Source: JADJEK01 sp052034255 (lineage in GTDB: Bacteria; Planctomycetota; B15-G4; JADJEK01). Taken from it: a stretch of DNA of 22,308 nt. The notes beneath the pieces are model-generated. The model did not search any database. It had not been told where the DNA came from and was given only the letters and a program-made list of their open reading frames with translations. Location of the stretch: NCBI GenBank assembly GCA_052034255.1, contig JBPOIU010000246.1:1-22308 (forward strand). Reading direction: 5' to 3'. This document shows positions 7,008 through 14,874 of this stretch, piece by piece. The position numbers and the translations under genes are program-made. Numbering within the stretch: the first letter of the stretch is position 1; the number at the start of each line of letters is the position of its first letter.

Positions 7008-8468
7008 TCACGGCAGAACGACGGTCTCCGCCGGCGCGATGCCGCCGATGAAACCGGTCGGATTCGCCGTGATCGCGGTGAAGCGCACCGCGAACGCGCC
7101 GGCCGGTAGATGCGGCACTTGGAGCTGGAACGACTTCGAGCCCGCCCCATCGAGCACGCCGATCAACGGCGCCGCGGTGAAGCCACCACTCTGGATCCAC
7201 TGCGCGACGTCGAGCATCGACAACGGAATGCGCGGAGCGGGCTCGTCGCCGTTCACCGGGACACCGTCGCCCGCGCTGAGACCCGCGATCACCGCGTACG
7301 GCTGATTCGGCCGCGCAGCGTCCGTCAGGTCGAATTGCAGCACCGTCGGCAACGTCCCGAACACCGAGACGTCGATCGTCGGCGGCACGCTTGCGGCATC
7401 GAGCGGATCCGACCCGAGCTCGAGTTCGCTCGCGTTGACGAAACCGTCGAGATCCGAGTCCTCGTTCGGTGCATTCACGCTGACGCGCACGGCGCCCGTG
7501 AGGTCACCGCCCGCCGAGATCGACGTGAAGGAGTCCCCGAACGCCGGCGTGAACGACTCGAGGATGCGACCCAGGTAGTCGACGTGCTGCACGATCGTGA
7601 CTGCGTTCACCGGATGCACGCGCAGCAGCCAATACGTGCGGTCGGTCGCGACATCGAAGCGGTTCACCGCTTCCGATCCGATGAGCGGGATCGACGCCAG
7701 TTGGACGCCATCGAGTCGGAAGCGCACGATCGCGTTCGGTGCCGCGACGGTGACCGCGGCCAGCACGCCGGTCGGCTCCATTGCGAGCGCGGACGAGGGC
7801 AGACCAGGCAGCGAGAAGGTCGCGGTGACGCTGCCCGACGGCGACACGACTCGGATCAAGCTCGTCCCGCTGTTCTGGCAGACGATGTCTCCCGACGGCG
7901 CCAGGATGCCGCGCGTGAACTTGAACGGCACGGTCAGATCCACGTTCGATCCGTCGGGCTTGATGCGGCGGATGATCGTGCTCGTGCCGGGCCCAGCCTT
8001 GTGACACACGTATTCGTTCTGTGCATTGACCCCCATCGAGACGAACACGTCCGGCGCCGTCATCAGCAGCGTGACTCCCGCTGGAGAAACGCGCCGCGCG
8101 CGGCGCGTGACGAACGACGTGGGCTCTTCGATCCAGATGTGGTCGGTCGCGTCCGTGTAGAGGTTCGCGATCCCGCCCACGGGACCGAGCTGCCCGATTT
8201 CCCCGACCCCCGCGCGCAAGACACGGATGAACGACGGTACTCCGAGCTCGCGCGCCTCACCCACCAAGATGTCCCCGACCGAGTTGCGCGCGAGGCGCGG
8301 CGCGGGGACGCCCATGGGATAGGTCGCGTGGACACCGCTCGGATCGATGTGTTCGATCGTCGTCGTTCCGAACAGCTTGCTCTCGGGCAGCCAGTAGCCA
8401 GGATCGACCTGCGCGACGGCCGCGCCTCCGAAGCTCACGAACAGCAGGGCAGCGGTGGGCAAGCGCAT
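7008..8468 (-). CDS. secreted beta-propeller-like protein with calcium-binding motif (paralog B)
   Basis: A 486-residue protein with signal peptide MRLPTAALLFVSFGGAAVAQ; AAGGGAGC lies just upstream of the ATG. The architecture equals paralog A: propeller-like blades (NSVGDILVGEARELG, HIWIEEP, SGDIVCQNSG), the calcium-type motif DSDLDGFVNASELELGSDP from about residue 337, then the same C-terminal beta module. The two proteins share long identical stretches at the C-terminus (for example RIPLSMLDVAQWIQSGGFTA), and the DNA is nearly identical over parts such as 7153-7256 versus 5159-5263. The N-terminal halves have drifted further. This fits tandem duplication followed by gene conversion or constraint at the 3' end. 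Its 3' end abuts the sigma-factor remnant, marking a likely junction. Function unknown; exported. Confidence 0.82.
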   Translation of the reverse strand: MRLPTAALLFVSFGGAAVAQVDPGYWLPESKLFGTTTIEHIDPSGVHATYPMGVPAPRLARNSVGDILVGEARELGVPSFIRVLRAGVGEIGQLGPVGGIANLYTDATDHIWIEEPTSFVTRRARRVSPAGVTLLMTAPDVFVSMGVNAQNEYVCHKAGPGTSTIIRRIKPDGSNVDLTVPFKFTRGILAPSGDIVCQNSGTSLIRVVSPSGSVTATFSLPGLPSSALAMEPTGVLAAVTVAAPNAIVRFRLDGVQLASIPLIGSEAVNRFDVATDRTYWLLRVHPVNAVTIVQHVDYLGRILESFTPAFGDSFTSISAGGDLTGAVRVSVNAPNEDSDLDGFVNASELELGSDPLDAASVPPTIDVSVFGTLPTVLQFDLTDAARPNQPYAVIAGLSAGDGVPVNGDEPAPRIPLSMLDVAQWIQSGGFTAAPLIGVLDGAGSKSFQLQVPHLPAGAFAVRFTAITANPTGFIGGIAPAETVVLP

Positions 8469-8814
8469 GGAATAGCTCCCTTCGAGCTCGGTCTGCGTGT
8501 CTTGACGGGATCAGGCGGTACCGCGAAAGACCGTGACGCAGGTACCGACCCGGCAGGAATAGCGCGCGATACCCGACGGGAATCGCGTGGGTAACGCACG
8601 AACCGCGCGGCACGAGCATTGCGCGGTTTCGCGGGCCTCGCGTCAGCGCCCGTGCGACCCAGCGTTCATCCGTGGACCCGCGCCATTGGGCTCGCGACGC
8701 CGCTTCCCGGCGGACCCCCGCGAAGCCGGTCCACGTCCGCGACGGCCGCGGGGCCCAACCGATTTCATGGCGCTCCGAGGCTGGGCGGGCCCCGTTCGAC
8801 GGGCTCACGACCTG
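8469..8814. other. 346-bp intergenic region with short palindromes
   Basis: This region precedes paralog B and follows the 3' end of the gene ending at 8815. It holds a 10-bp palindrome GCGGTACCGC (8515-8524), a candidate operator for paralog B, an 8-bp stem AACCGCGC/GCGCGGTT (8601-8628, 12-nt loop), and a weak 5-bp stem CCCGT/ACGGG (8791-8803) just past the stop of the minus-strand gene. Minus-strand promoter hexamers are not evident. I see no credible gene here. Confidence 0.45.
8601..8628. promoter_or_regulatory. 8-bp perfect stem, regulatory or terminator candidate
   Basis: AACCGCGC and GCGCGGTT flank a 12-nt loop. It lies about 130 bp upstream of paralog B and about 210 bp beyond the stop of the helical-repeat gene. 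It could terminate the ABC operon transcript or be an operator. There is no T-run. Confidence 0.3.
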
Positions 8815-9690
8815 TCAACGCCCCAGCGCTTCCCAACGCGCGCGATCGAGCTCTTCACGCCGACGCTCGAGTTCGGCGACGCGCGCGGGATCGACGTCGC
8901 CCTGCGCCAACGCCTGCGCCTCGTCGCGCACGTGCTCGAGGAAGCGCGTCATCGCGCGCGCCGTGGGAGCGGCGGGATCGTCGTCGCGAGCGAAGACCGC
9001 CCACTGCGCGAGACTCGATTGGAAGTCGTCGACGGCGCGCACGGCCGCGCGCGGATCTCCCGCGACCGCGCGGTCGAGCGCCAACGCTCCGCGCTCTTCG
9101 AGATGCGCCGCCGCCCACAAGCGATACGTCCGCGAGAACGGCGCCAACTCCGCCGCGCGGACGAACTCTTCGACCGCAGCGTCGAGCGTCGGACGTCCAG
9201 AGCTCGCGCGCCACGCGGCTTCGAACTCGGGGTATTGCTTGCCGCGCAACACCAAGATCAAGCCGCGCCGATAGCGCAGAAACGCCGAATCGGGACGCGC
9301 CTCGAGCCCCTCGTCGAGCACGCGCACGGCCTCGCCGATCCACGCGATGCGACGCGACGCTTCGAGTTCCACGGGCGGCAGATCGAACGCCAACACATCG
9401 GCGACGCGCGCGCGCAACTCGGTGCGGTCGGGAACCAACGCGAGTGCCTCGCGCGCATAGCGCAGCGCGCGCTGCGGATCTCCGGCGTGCAGCGCCGCGT
9501 TGATCCGTGCGACGCGTAGGCCGCCGAGGAACTCGCGGAACGCGGGGAACAACGCTTCGGGACCGCTGCGTCGGTCGTCTTGTTCTCCGACCACGAGTCC
9601 ACGGTCGTAGTTCGCGCGCAGCGACTCGGCCGCGCGATCGCCGCAGAACAACAGCCCGATCGAGGCGAGCAGCGCGCCGACGCGATGCAT
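8815..9690 (-). CDS. helical-repeat (TPR-like) protein coupled to an ABC transporter
   Basis: A 291-residue protein; the ATG at 9690 lies 2 nt after the permease stop (TGACGATG), implying translational coupling. Residues 1-17 (MHRVGALLASIGLLFCG) form a hydrophobic signal or anchor, so the rest is probably outside the cytoplasm. The remainder is alpha-helical with TPR-like spacing (AALHAGDPQRALRYAREALA, then DEGLEARPDSAFLRYRRGLI), though without strong consensus in all repeats. The C-terminus is a charged helix (ELERRREELDRARWEALGR). It is the last gene of the ATPase-permease-TPR unit, so it may be an extracytoplasmic partner of the transporter (inference from coupling). A longer in-frame extension upstream overlaps the permease gene and is Arg-rich nonsense, so I rejected it. 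Confidence 0.75.
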   Translation of the reverse strand: MHRVGALLASIGLLFCGDRAAESLRANYDRGLVVGEQDDRRSGPEALFPAFREFLGGLRVARINAALHAGDPQRALRYAREALALVPDRTELRARVADVLAFDLPPVELEASRRIAWIGEAVRVLDEGLEARPDSAFLRYRRGLILVLRGKQYPEFEAAWRASSGRPTLDAAVEEFVRAAELAPFSRTYRLWAAAHLEERGALALDRAVAGDPRAAVRAVDDFQSSLAQWAVFARDDDPAAPTARAMTRFLEHVRDEAQALAQGDVDPARVAELERRREELDRARWEALGR

Positions 9691-9692
9691 CG

Positions 9693-10889
9693 TCAGCGCT
9701 CCCGATACGGCACGGCCGCGATCGCCAGCGCGAGCGCCGCGAGCACGAGCGGCAGCGCGGCGAGCACGCCAGCGACGACGGCGCCGTCCGCGAGCGCTTG
9801 CTCGCGACCGAGACGCGCGGCGTGATGGAACACCGACACGTCGGGAGCGAGGCGCACGAGGCCGCTCAACACCGCGCGCGCGAACAAGACTCCCGTGCCC
9901 GGGGCGCTCTCCGCCTGGGCGCCGATCCCGGCGATGAGATCGAGCACCGCGCTGCGCGCCTGCGCCAGCAGCCACACGAATCCGGCCGCGAGTGCGGCGG
10001 GACCGAGCGCGAGCCCGAGCCCGAGCGCGTAGGCCAGCGACGTCAGCACCCAGCACGCGAACACGGTCAGCAGCACGCACAAGCTCGCATCGAGCCAGAT
10101 GCCGACCGAATCACCGAGCAGGAACAGGTTCTCGGGCTCGATCGCGAGTGCGCAGTTTTCGGATTCGGAGCGCACGACCAACGTGAACGCCTCCGCGCCG
10201 GAGTCGCGGAAGAGCAGCGGGATCGGTTGATGCGGGCGCATCGGGCCGGTCGCGAACGATTCGACGACCGCGCCACCGCGCTCGAGATCGATGCGCACGG
10301 CGACTTGCCCGGAGAACTTCGTACCGGGGAACAGTCGGGGCGCGACGCGGAGTTGACCCTGGATGGACTCACCACCGTCGAACGCGAACCGCGCGGCGAG
10401 GTTCGCGTCGATCAGCGCTTCCGTGCCCGGCTCGATCGTGCGCTCGCCGACGGTCACGACTCGGGCTTCGACGATGCGGCGCAACGTCGGCTGCGGCTCG
10501 AACGGCAAGCCGGACGCAAGGAACGCGACGAACGCGAACCAAGCCAAGCCGCTCGCCTGCGCGAGGCAGAGGCCGAGGATGCGCCCCGACGCGAACGCGA
10601 CGCGTGAGACGGGCCGCGCGGCGCAGGCGATCACGAGTCCGCGCGCGCGATCGTCGTTCGCCAGGCGGACACCATCCGCGACCGCGTAGATCAGCGCCGC
10701 ACCGAACAGCGTCGACAGCAGGATCTCGATCGCGCCGCCGGACAGAGGCGCGGTGTCGAGATGGGAATGTTCGACGGTTCCGGTCGCGCGCACGAAAAGG
10801 CCGAGCAGGACGCCGACGATCGTCAGCAACGGCGCCGTCGCGCCGCGCAGCAGGACGCGCATGGAGTCGAGAGCGAGTGCTTGGATCAC
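9693..10889 (-). CDS. ABC-2-like transporter permease with large extracytoplasmic domain
   Basis: A 398-residue membrane protein starting with GTG, which overlaps the ATPase stop by 4 nt (GTGA). Hydrophobic segments lie near residues 16-33, 53-72, 101-126, 262-285, 287-309 and 368-393, giving about six helices. The loop between helices 3 and 4 (about 130-260) is a 130-residue polar, beta-rich domain that should face outward. This pattern resembles ABC-2/GldF-like permeases, in which a soluble insert meets the substrate or a partner protein. Together with the preceding ATPase it should form a homodimeric exporter or mechanotransmission complex. The substrate is unknown; no export substrate gene lies next to it. 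ARPVSRVAFASGR at 91-103 sits in a cytoplasmic loop, a plausible coupling region for the ATPase. Confidence 0.85.
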   Translation of the reverse strand: MIQALALDSMRVLLRGATAPLLTIVGVLLGLFVRATGTVEHSHLDTAPLSGGAIEILLSTLFGAALIYAVADGVRLANDDRARGLVIACAARPVSRVAFASGRILGLCLAQASGLAWFAFVAFLASGLPFEPQPTLRRIVEARVVTVGERTIEPGTEALIDANLAARFAFDGGESIQGQLRVAPRLFPGTKFSGQVAVRIDLERGGAVVESFATGPMRPHQPIPLLFRDSGAEAFTLVVRSESENCALAIEPENLFLLGDSVGIWLDASLCVLLTVFACWVLTSLAYALGLGLALGPAALAAGFVWLLAQARSAVLDLIAGIGAQAESAPGTGVLFARAVLSGLVRLAPDVSVFHHAARLGREQALADGAVVAGVLAALPLVLAALALAIAAVPYRER

Positions 10890-11728
10890 GCGCCACCCGA
10901 CCCGAAGCGACGCCGGAAGAAGTCCTCCAGCGTCTCGCGCTCCGGTCGCTGCGCGAGCACTTCGCCGCCTTCGCGTTCGATGCTCTCGCGCCAGCGTTGC
11001 AGGCTCGCGGCATCGCCACCGCGGATCACGAAGCGCGTCACGGCGGCGGCGCCGAGCACGGAATCGACGGTGCCCGCGGCGAGCTCCCGTCCGCGCTCGA
11101 GGATGACGAGGTGCGACGCGACGGCCTCGAGGTCGTGCATCGCGTGGGAAGTGACGAGCACGGCCACGCCTTCGTGCGCGCGCGCGAGGATTTCGTCGCG
11201 CACGAGCAAGTTGCCGAGCGGATCGAGGCCATCGAATGGCTCGTCGAGCACCAGCAGTCGCGGATCCTTCAGCAAAGCTGCGGCGATCGCGACGCGGCGG
11301 TTCATCCCTTTCGAGTACTCGGCGACCTTGCGATCCGCGGCATCGGTGAGGCCGAAGCGCTCGAGTGCCCGTCCAGCGCGCGCGGGTGCTTCGAACCGAC
11401 TGAATCCCGCGAGGCGCGCGATCAGTTCGAGGATCTCACGTCCCGTGCGACGTCCATCGAGTGCAAAGCGCTCGGGCGCGAACCCGGTCGCGGCGCGCGC
11501 CGACCGCGACCACGCGGCGTCGAACACGCGCACGGCACCGGACGTCGCACGAAGGAGCCCGAGCGCGCAACGCAGCGCGGTCGTCTTGCCGGACCCGTTC
11601 GGACCGACCAATCCGAGGACTTCCCCTGCGGACACGGCGAACGAGACGTCGTCGACGGCGACCACGCGGCGACGCGTGATCGGAGCGGTGAACGTGCGGG
11701 AGACGTGGATGAGCTCGAGGGCGGGCAT
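10886..11728 (-). CDS. ABC transporter ATP-binding protein
   Basis: A 280-residue ATPase with Walker A GPNGSGKT (42-49), signature YSKGM (138-142, a degenerate LSGGQ usual in ABC-2 systems), Walker B LLVLDEP (158-164, catalytic Glu163), D-loop GLDP and H-loop His195 (TSHAMHD). The usual Q-loop Gln appears to be replaced in GFAPERF (82-88), as in other ABC-2/CcmA-like ATPases with an Glu there. The C-terminal 60 residues form the extra domain common in drug- or polysaccharide-export ATPases. The stop overlaps the permease GTG, so the two are made together. It is the first gene of a three-gene unit, downstream of a 351-bp spacer with a large palindrome. I see no clear promoter hexamers. Confidence 0.93.
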   Translation of the reverse strand: MPALELIHVSRTFTAPITRRRVVAVDDVSFAVSAGEVLGLVGPNGSGKTTALRCALGLLRATSGAVRVFDAAWSRSARAATGFAPERFALDGRRTGREILELIARLAGFSRFEAPARAGRALERFGLTDAADRKVAEYSKGMNRRVAIAAALLKDPRLLVLDEPFDGLDPLGNLLVRDEILARAHEGVAVLVTSHAMHDLEAVASHLVILERGRELAAGTVDSVLGAAAVTRFVIRGGDAASLQRWRESIEREGGEVLAQRPERETLEDFFRRRFGSGGA

Positions 11729-11887
11729 TGGCCGAGCATGCTAGAGAACGGATGGAGCGGCCCGCGCCGTTTGGGGAGTGCCACGCGCAAGGATCGATCG
11801 AAGGTGAGGGGTGCCGACTTGTCCTGCATCGACTGCTGTGCGCCCATGCATCCTGTACCCCTGCGTGCCTGAATCCCTGAATCCCTG

Positions 11888-11914
11888 CTTCTACTGCTTC
11901 TACTGCTTCTACTG
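11888..11914. repeat. 3 x 9-bp tandem repeat CTTCTACTG
   Basis: Three perfect head-to-tail copies of CTTCTACTG, preceded by two copies of a CTGAATCC unit (from about 11869). Strand composition is strongly skewed (pyrimidine-rich on the plus strand). It forms the outer part of the left arm of the large inverted repeat. Confidence 0.85.
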
Positions 11915-12011
11915 CTCACTGCACCCCTCGTCCCCTGCCTCCCTCTTTCGTGCATCCAACGAGGTCGGGCGGGAGGCAGGGGACGAGGTATGCAGTGAGC
12001 AGTAGAAGCAG
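11903..12011. repeat. large inverted repeat (41-bp arms, 27-bp loop)
   Basis: The left arm 11903-11943 and right arm 11971-12011 are reverse complements at 39 of 41 positions; the only mismatches are the two bases after the CACTGCA core. The loop is 27 bp. As RNA this would be a very stable stem of about 40 bp. As DNA it could extrude a cruciform. On both outer sides related short tandem repeats extend the symmetry, with copy number differing between arms. It lies just past the end of a minus-strand operon and so could act as a terminator, but it is far longer than normal. Confidence 0.85.
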
Positions 12012-12060
12012 GGATTCAGGGGAAGCAGGGATTCAGGGGAAGCAGGCGTTCAGGCCTTCA
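12005..12060. repeat. 17-bp tandem repeat GAAGCAGGGATTCAGGG, degenerate tail
   Basis: Two perfect copies (12005-12021, 12022-12038) and a partial third (from 12039) that decays into GGCGTTCAGG/CCTTCAGG units. It is the purine-rich counterpart of the left-side repeats. It ends about 20 bp before the stop codon of the lipoprotein gene. Confidence 0.8.
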
Positions 12061-12079
12061 GGCGTTCACAGACGCAGAC

Positions 12080-13885
12080 CTACTTCCACAGTTTCTCATC
12101 CTCGCCCTGCACGCCCTCCGGCAGCAGTCGCGGATACACGGCCACCCCGGACGAGCCAACGCCCGTGTACATCTCCACCGGCCATCCATCGTGCAGCTTG
12201 GCGTACGTCTCGACCTGCGCCGCTCGACGTCTCCATCCCCACTCGCGCGCGAGCGCTTCCATGCGCTTCGTCTCCGTCGCGTTCAACGTGACCTCGAAGC
12301 GCTCGATCAAACCGTCGCGTTCGACGTCGAGCGCGAGCTTCGACCCATCCAGATGCACTCCGCGTGGAGCGACCTCGCCGTTCTCGCGCCTGCCGTCCAC
12401 CACGTCCGCGTCGAAGCCGTAGCGCGCCGCGTACGGCGCGAGGGCATACGCGGGAATGGTCGCGCCCTGGCTCGCTTGCGCCGCCTCACGCTGCTCGCGC
12501 TCCTCCGCACGTTTCGCCGCACGCTTCGACGCCGCGCGTTCGTACCTGGCGAGTTCGCTCGCATCGGCATCCGCCGCCTTCGCGACCGCGAGCGCTTGCT
12601 CCGGCTGTCCGCGGTCCGCGAGGCGTCGCGCGAGCTCGCGCAGCAGCGTCGCGCGCGCGGGATCGTCTTGTGGCACGCTCCGCGCGTTCGACGCCAGCGC
12701 ATCGACCAACGGCTGATCGGCCACCGGATCGGTGAACGCGTTCAGCACGGCGCGGAACAGCGTCGCCGGCACCCACACGATGGGCTCCAAGCGATCGAGG
12801 ATCGAGCGATGCAGCGCGGCACGCGCTTCGGCGTAGCGCCGCAGCGGATCGTGGCTGTCCCGGCGTCCCGTCCACACGAATCGACTGCGCTCGTCGTCGT
12901 GGCGCTCCGCCGCCGCGCGAGCGCGCTCCTCCGCGGTGGGACGCGGCGCGGGCAACAGGCGCGGATCGCCGCGCGACAGACGCGCCGCGGCGATCGCACT
13001 GGCATCGAGTGCTGGACCATCGCGTTGGTCGAGCCCCAGCTCGCGCTCGCGGGGCTCGACGCGAAGGGCTCGATCGAGGGCTTCCGCGCGTGCCTTCACC
13101 TGCGTCTCGATCGCGAGTGCCATCGCGTCGATCTCGGGCGCCGTGGGGCGCACGGTCCGCGCCACGTTCCAATGCATCGCGGCGACGTCCACGCGATCCC
13201 GTTCGAGCGCACGCTGGGCGAGCCACAGTTCCTCGCGCAGCGTCGCGTCTTCGAGCTCGGCGATCGCGTCGACGACGTCTTCGGACGCATCGCCCTGCTT
13301 CGCCAGACTCTTCTTCAGCGCCGCGAGCTTGCGGTCGCGCGCATCGAGCGGCACGTCGCGAATGAGCCCGTCGACCCCGTGCACGATGGGCTTCACGACG
13401 CCGATCGGGTTCGCGTTCAGAAATGCGTAGCCCGTCGCGAGCACGCCGTTGAAGAAGCCCGCGAACACGTTCCACACCGAGTCCCGCTCGAGCGCGAGTG
13501 CGTACCAGCGCTCATCCTGTTCGAGCAGATGCTCGACGTACGTCTTGAACAGCGGATCGTCCGCGCCGTCCCGCAACGCGTCCAGCGCGTCGAGCCGCTC
13601 GTCGCGAGCTTCGATCGCGAGGGCTTCGAGCACGCGGGCGCGTGTCGTCACGCCCGCCGGCCGCCGCGCGTCGACGACATACGTCGCTTCGGCGCTGGCC
13701 ACTGCGGCGACGGTCGCCGGATCGAAGCGATCGCCGAGGGCGCTCTCGACGGCATGGCGCGTCGCGTCGACCAGATCGGTGCGCGCTTCGAGCACAGCGG
13801 GATCGAGCGTCAACGCTCCGCACCCCGCGAGTACGCACGACAGGACGACGCCCGCCAACCTCACACGCGCGCGACGAGCCGTCAT
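12080..13885 (-). CDS. large predicted lipoprotein, function unknown
   Basis: A 601-residue protein with an N-terminal Arg-rich stretch, a hydrophobic segment and lipobox VLAGC (Cys22), so it is probably a lipoprotein anchored outside the cytoplasm. The body is mostly alpha-helical and very rich in Ala, Arg, Asp and Glu. A moderately hydrophobic segment (WNVFAGFFNGVLATGYAFLN) lies near residues 139-158 and another (IVWVPATLFRAVLNAFTD) in the middle. A highly charged coiled-coil-like stretch (KRAAKRAEEREQREAAQASQ) precedes a C-terminal domain. I recognise no catalytic motif. The ATG overlaps the stop of the preceding lipoprotein gene by 4 nt (ATGA), so the two are coupled and may work together at the envelope. 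It is the last gene before the large palindrome. Confidence 0.72.
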   Translation of the reverse strand: MTARRARVRLAGVVLSCVLAGCGALTLDPAVLEARTDLVDATRHAVESALGDRFDPATVAAVASAEATYVVDARRPAGVTTRARVLEALAIEARDERLDALDALRDGADDPLFKTYVEHLLEQDERWYALALERDSVWNVFAGFFNGVLATGYAFLNANPIGVVKPIVHGVDGLIRDVPLDARDRKLAALKKSLAKQGDASEDVVDAIAELEDATLREELWLAQRALERDRVDVAAMHWNVARTVRPTAPEIDAMALAIETQVKARAEALDRALRVEPRERELGLDQRDGPALDASAIAAARLSRGDPRLLPAPRPTAEERARAAAERHDDERSRFVWTGRRDSHDPLRRYAEARAALHRSILDRLEPIVWVPATLFRAVLNAFTDPVADQPLVDALASNARSVPQDDPARATLLRELARRLADRGQPEQALAVAKAADADASELARYERAASKRAAKRAEEREQREAAQASQGATIPAYALAPYAARYGFDADVVDGRRENGEVAPRGVHLDGSKLALDVERDGLIERFEVTLNATETKRMEALAREWGWRRRAAQVETYAKLHDGWPVEMYTGVGSSGVAVYPRLLPEGVQGEDEKLWK

Positions 13886-14796
13886 GGCGCGGAACTCGCG
13901 ATGCGATCGAGCAGCGCTTCGAGCGACGCAAGCCCCGCGCGCGCCTCCTCACGCTCCGGGATGCCGTCGATCGCGGCGACCTCGGCATACGTACGTCCTG
14001 CCGCCTGGATCAAGTTGCGCGCGCGCGTGGCATCGAACGTCGCCTGCGTCGGGTCGACCGCGACGACGTAACCGCGGGCGAGTTCGGCGTAGTAGTCGGC
14101 GAGCCGCAGGCGATGCTCGTGGATGCGCCGACTGTCGACGTGGTTCGCGATCACGCGCTGGGCGGAGTCGAGCGCGAGTTGCGCTCCGTCGTCGACGAAC
14201 GCGCGCACGCGCCACAAGTACTCGCGTTCGCGGACGTCCTGGCGTTCGATCGCGCATTCGATGAGGCTCGCGCGCGGATCGGCGGCGTTCGCCGCGAGCA
14301 ACTCCTTCAACGCCATACGCTGCGTCGCCAGCGCGCGCACGACGTCATCGGGCGAGCGCGCTTCGTCGGCGTCGAGTGGTCGGGTCTTCGTCGCGAGCTC
14401 GTCGCACAACGGCGCGCGGGTCGCTGCCAACACCTTCAGATCCGCCGCCTCGGGCCCCGGCAACGCCGCGACCTCACGCCACAGCGCGGCCGCGCCCGCG
14501 AAATCCGCGAGATGCTCGCGACACTCGGCCTGCGCGAAGCGCAACGCCGGCCGGAAGCGCGGATCCTCGATCAGGCTCTCGAAGTTCTCGAGTCGACGCA
14601 GCGTCGCTCGCCAGACGTTCTCCCCGGTGACGTCGCGCGGCGCATCGAAACGGTAGAGGTCCACGTCGCGCGCGAGCCCGAGCTCCGCAACGATCTCGAC
14701 CAAACTGCGATACGGGCCGAGCGCGGGATCCTCGGGCGGCGATGCACAACCCGAAACGGCGAGCAGCGAAGCGAGCAGCCAACGGCGGACGAGCAT
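13882..14796 (-). CDS. predicted lipoprotein with helical repeats, function unknown
   Basis: A 304-residue protein. MLVRRWLLASLLAVSGC gives a clean lipobox (VSGC, Cys17) after a short charged and hydrophobic leader, so the protein is probably an exported lipoprotein. The rest is alpha-helical with TPR-like amphipathic pairs (RFRPALRFAQAECREHLADF; LRLADYYAELARGYVVAVDP), typical of a protein scaffold rather than an enzyme. Its stop overlaps the start of the 601-residue lipoprotein by 4 nt. The S41 peptidase-like gene ends 78 bp upstream, so all may share a transcript. No family name is recognised. Confidence 0.75.
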   Translation of the reverse strand: MLVRRWLLASLLAVSGCASPPEDPALGPYRSLVEIVAELGLARDVDLYRFDAPRDVTGENVWRATLRRLENFESLIEDPRFRPALRFAQAECREHLADFAGAAALWREVAALPGPEAADLKVLAATRAPLCDELATKTRPLDADEARSPDDVVRALATQRMALKELLAANAADPRASLIECAIERQDVREREYLWRVRAFVDDGAQLALDSAQRVIANHVDSRRIHEHRLRLADYYAELARGYVVAVDPTQATFDATRARNLIQAAGRTYAEVAAIDGIPEREEARAGLASLEALLDRIASSAP

Positions 14797-14874
14797 GCGC
14801 GGAGCCCTGCGGTGCGGACGCGGAGGGGCACAGTGTTGCGGGTCGGCGAGTGGGATGCCAGGGGAGGCGCCGCG

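Larger units (their letters stand above)
11729..12079. other. 351-bp non-coding spacer between lipoprotein and ABC operons
   Basis: The spacer between the 3' end of the 601-residue lipoprotein gene and the start of the ABC ATPase gene, both on the minus strand. The part nearest the ABC gene (11729-11843) shows nothing I recognise except the palindromic hexamer GCATGC just upstream of the start. The rest is filled by short tandem repeats and a large inverted repeat described separately. Open frames across it have repetitive composition (for example FYCFYCFYC) and are not credible genes. Confidence 0.6.

Noticed and set aside
11811..12005. Small ORF with FYCFYCFYC repeats
   Set aside because: It is a reading of the 9-bp tandem repeat in the large palindrome and has no ribosome binding site.
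11866..12060. CRISPR array
   Set aside because: Repeats are 9-17 bp, head to tail without unique spacers, and no cas genes are present.
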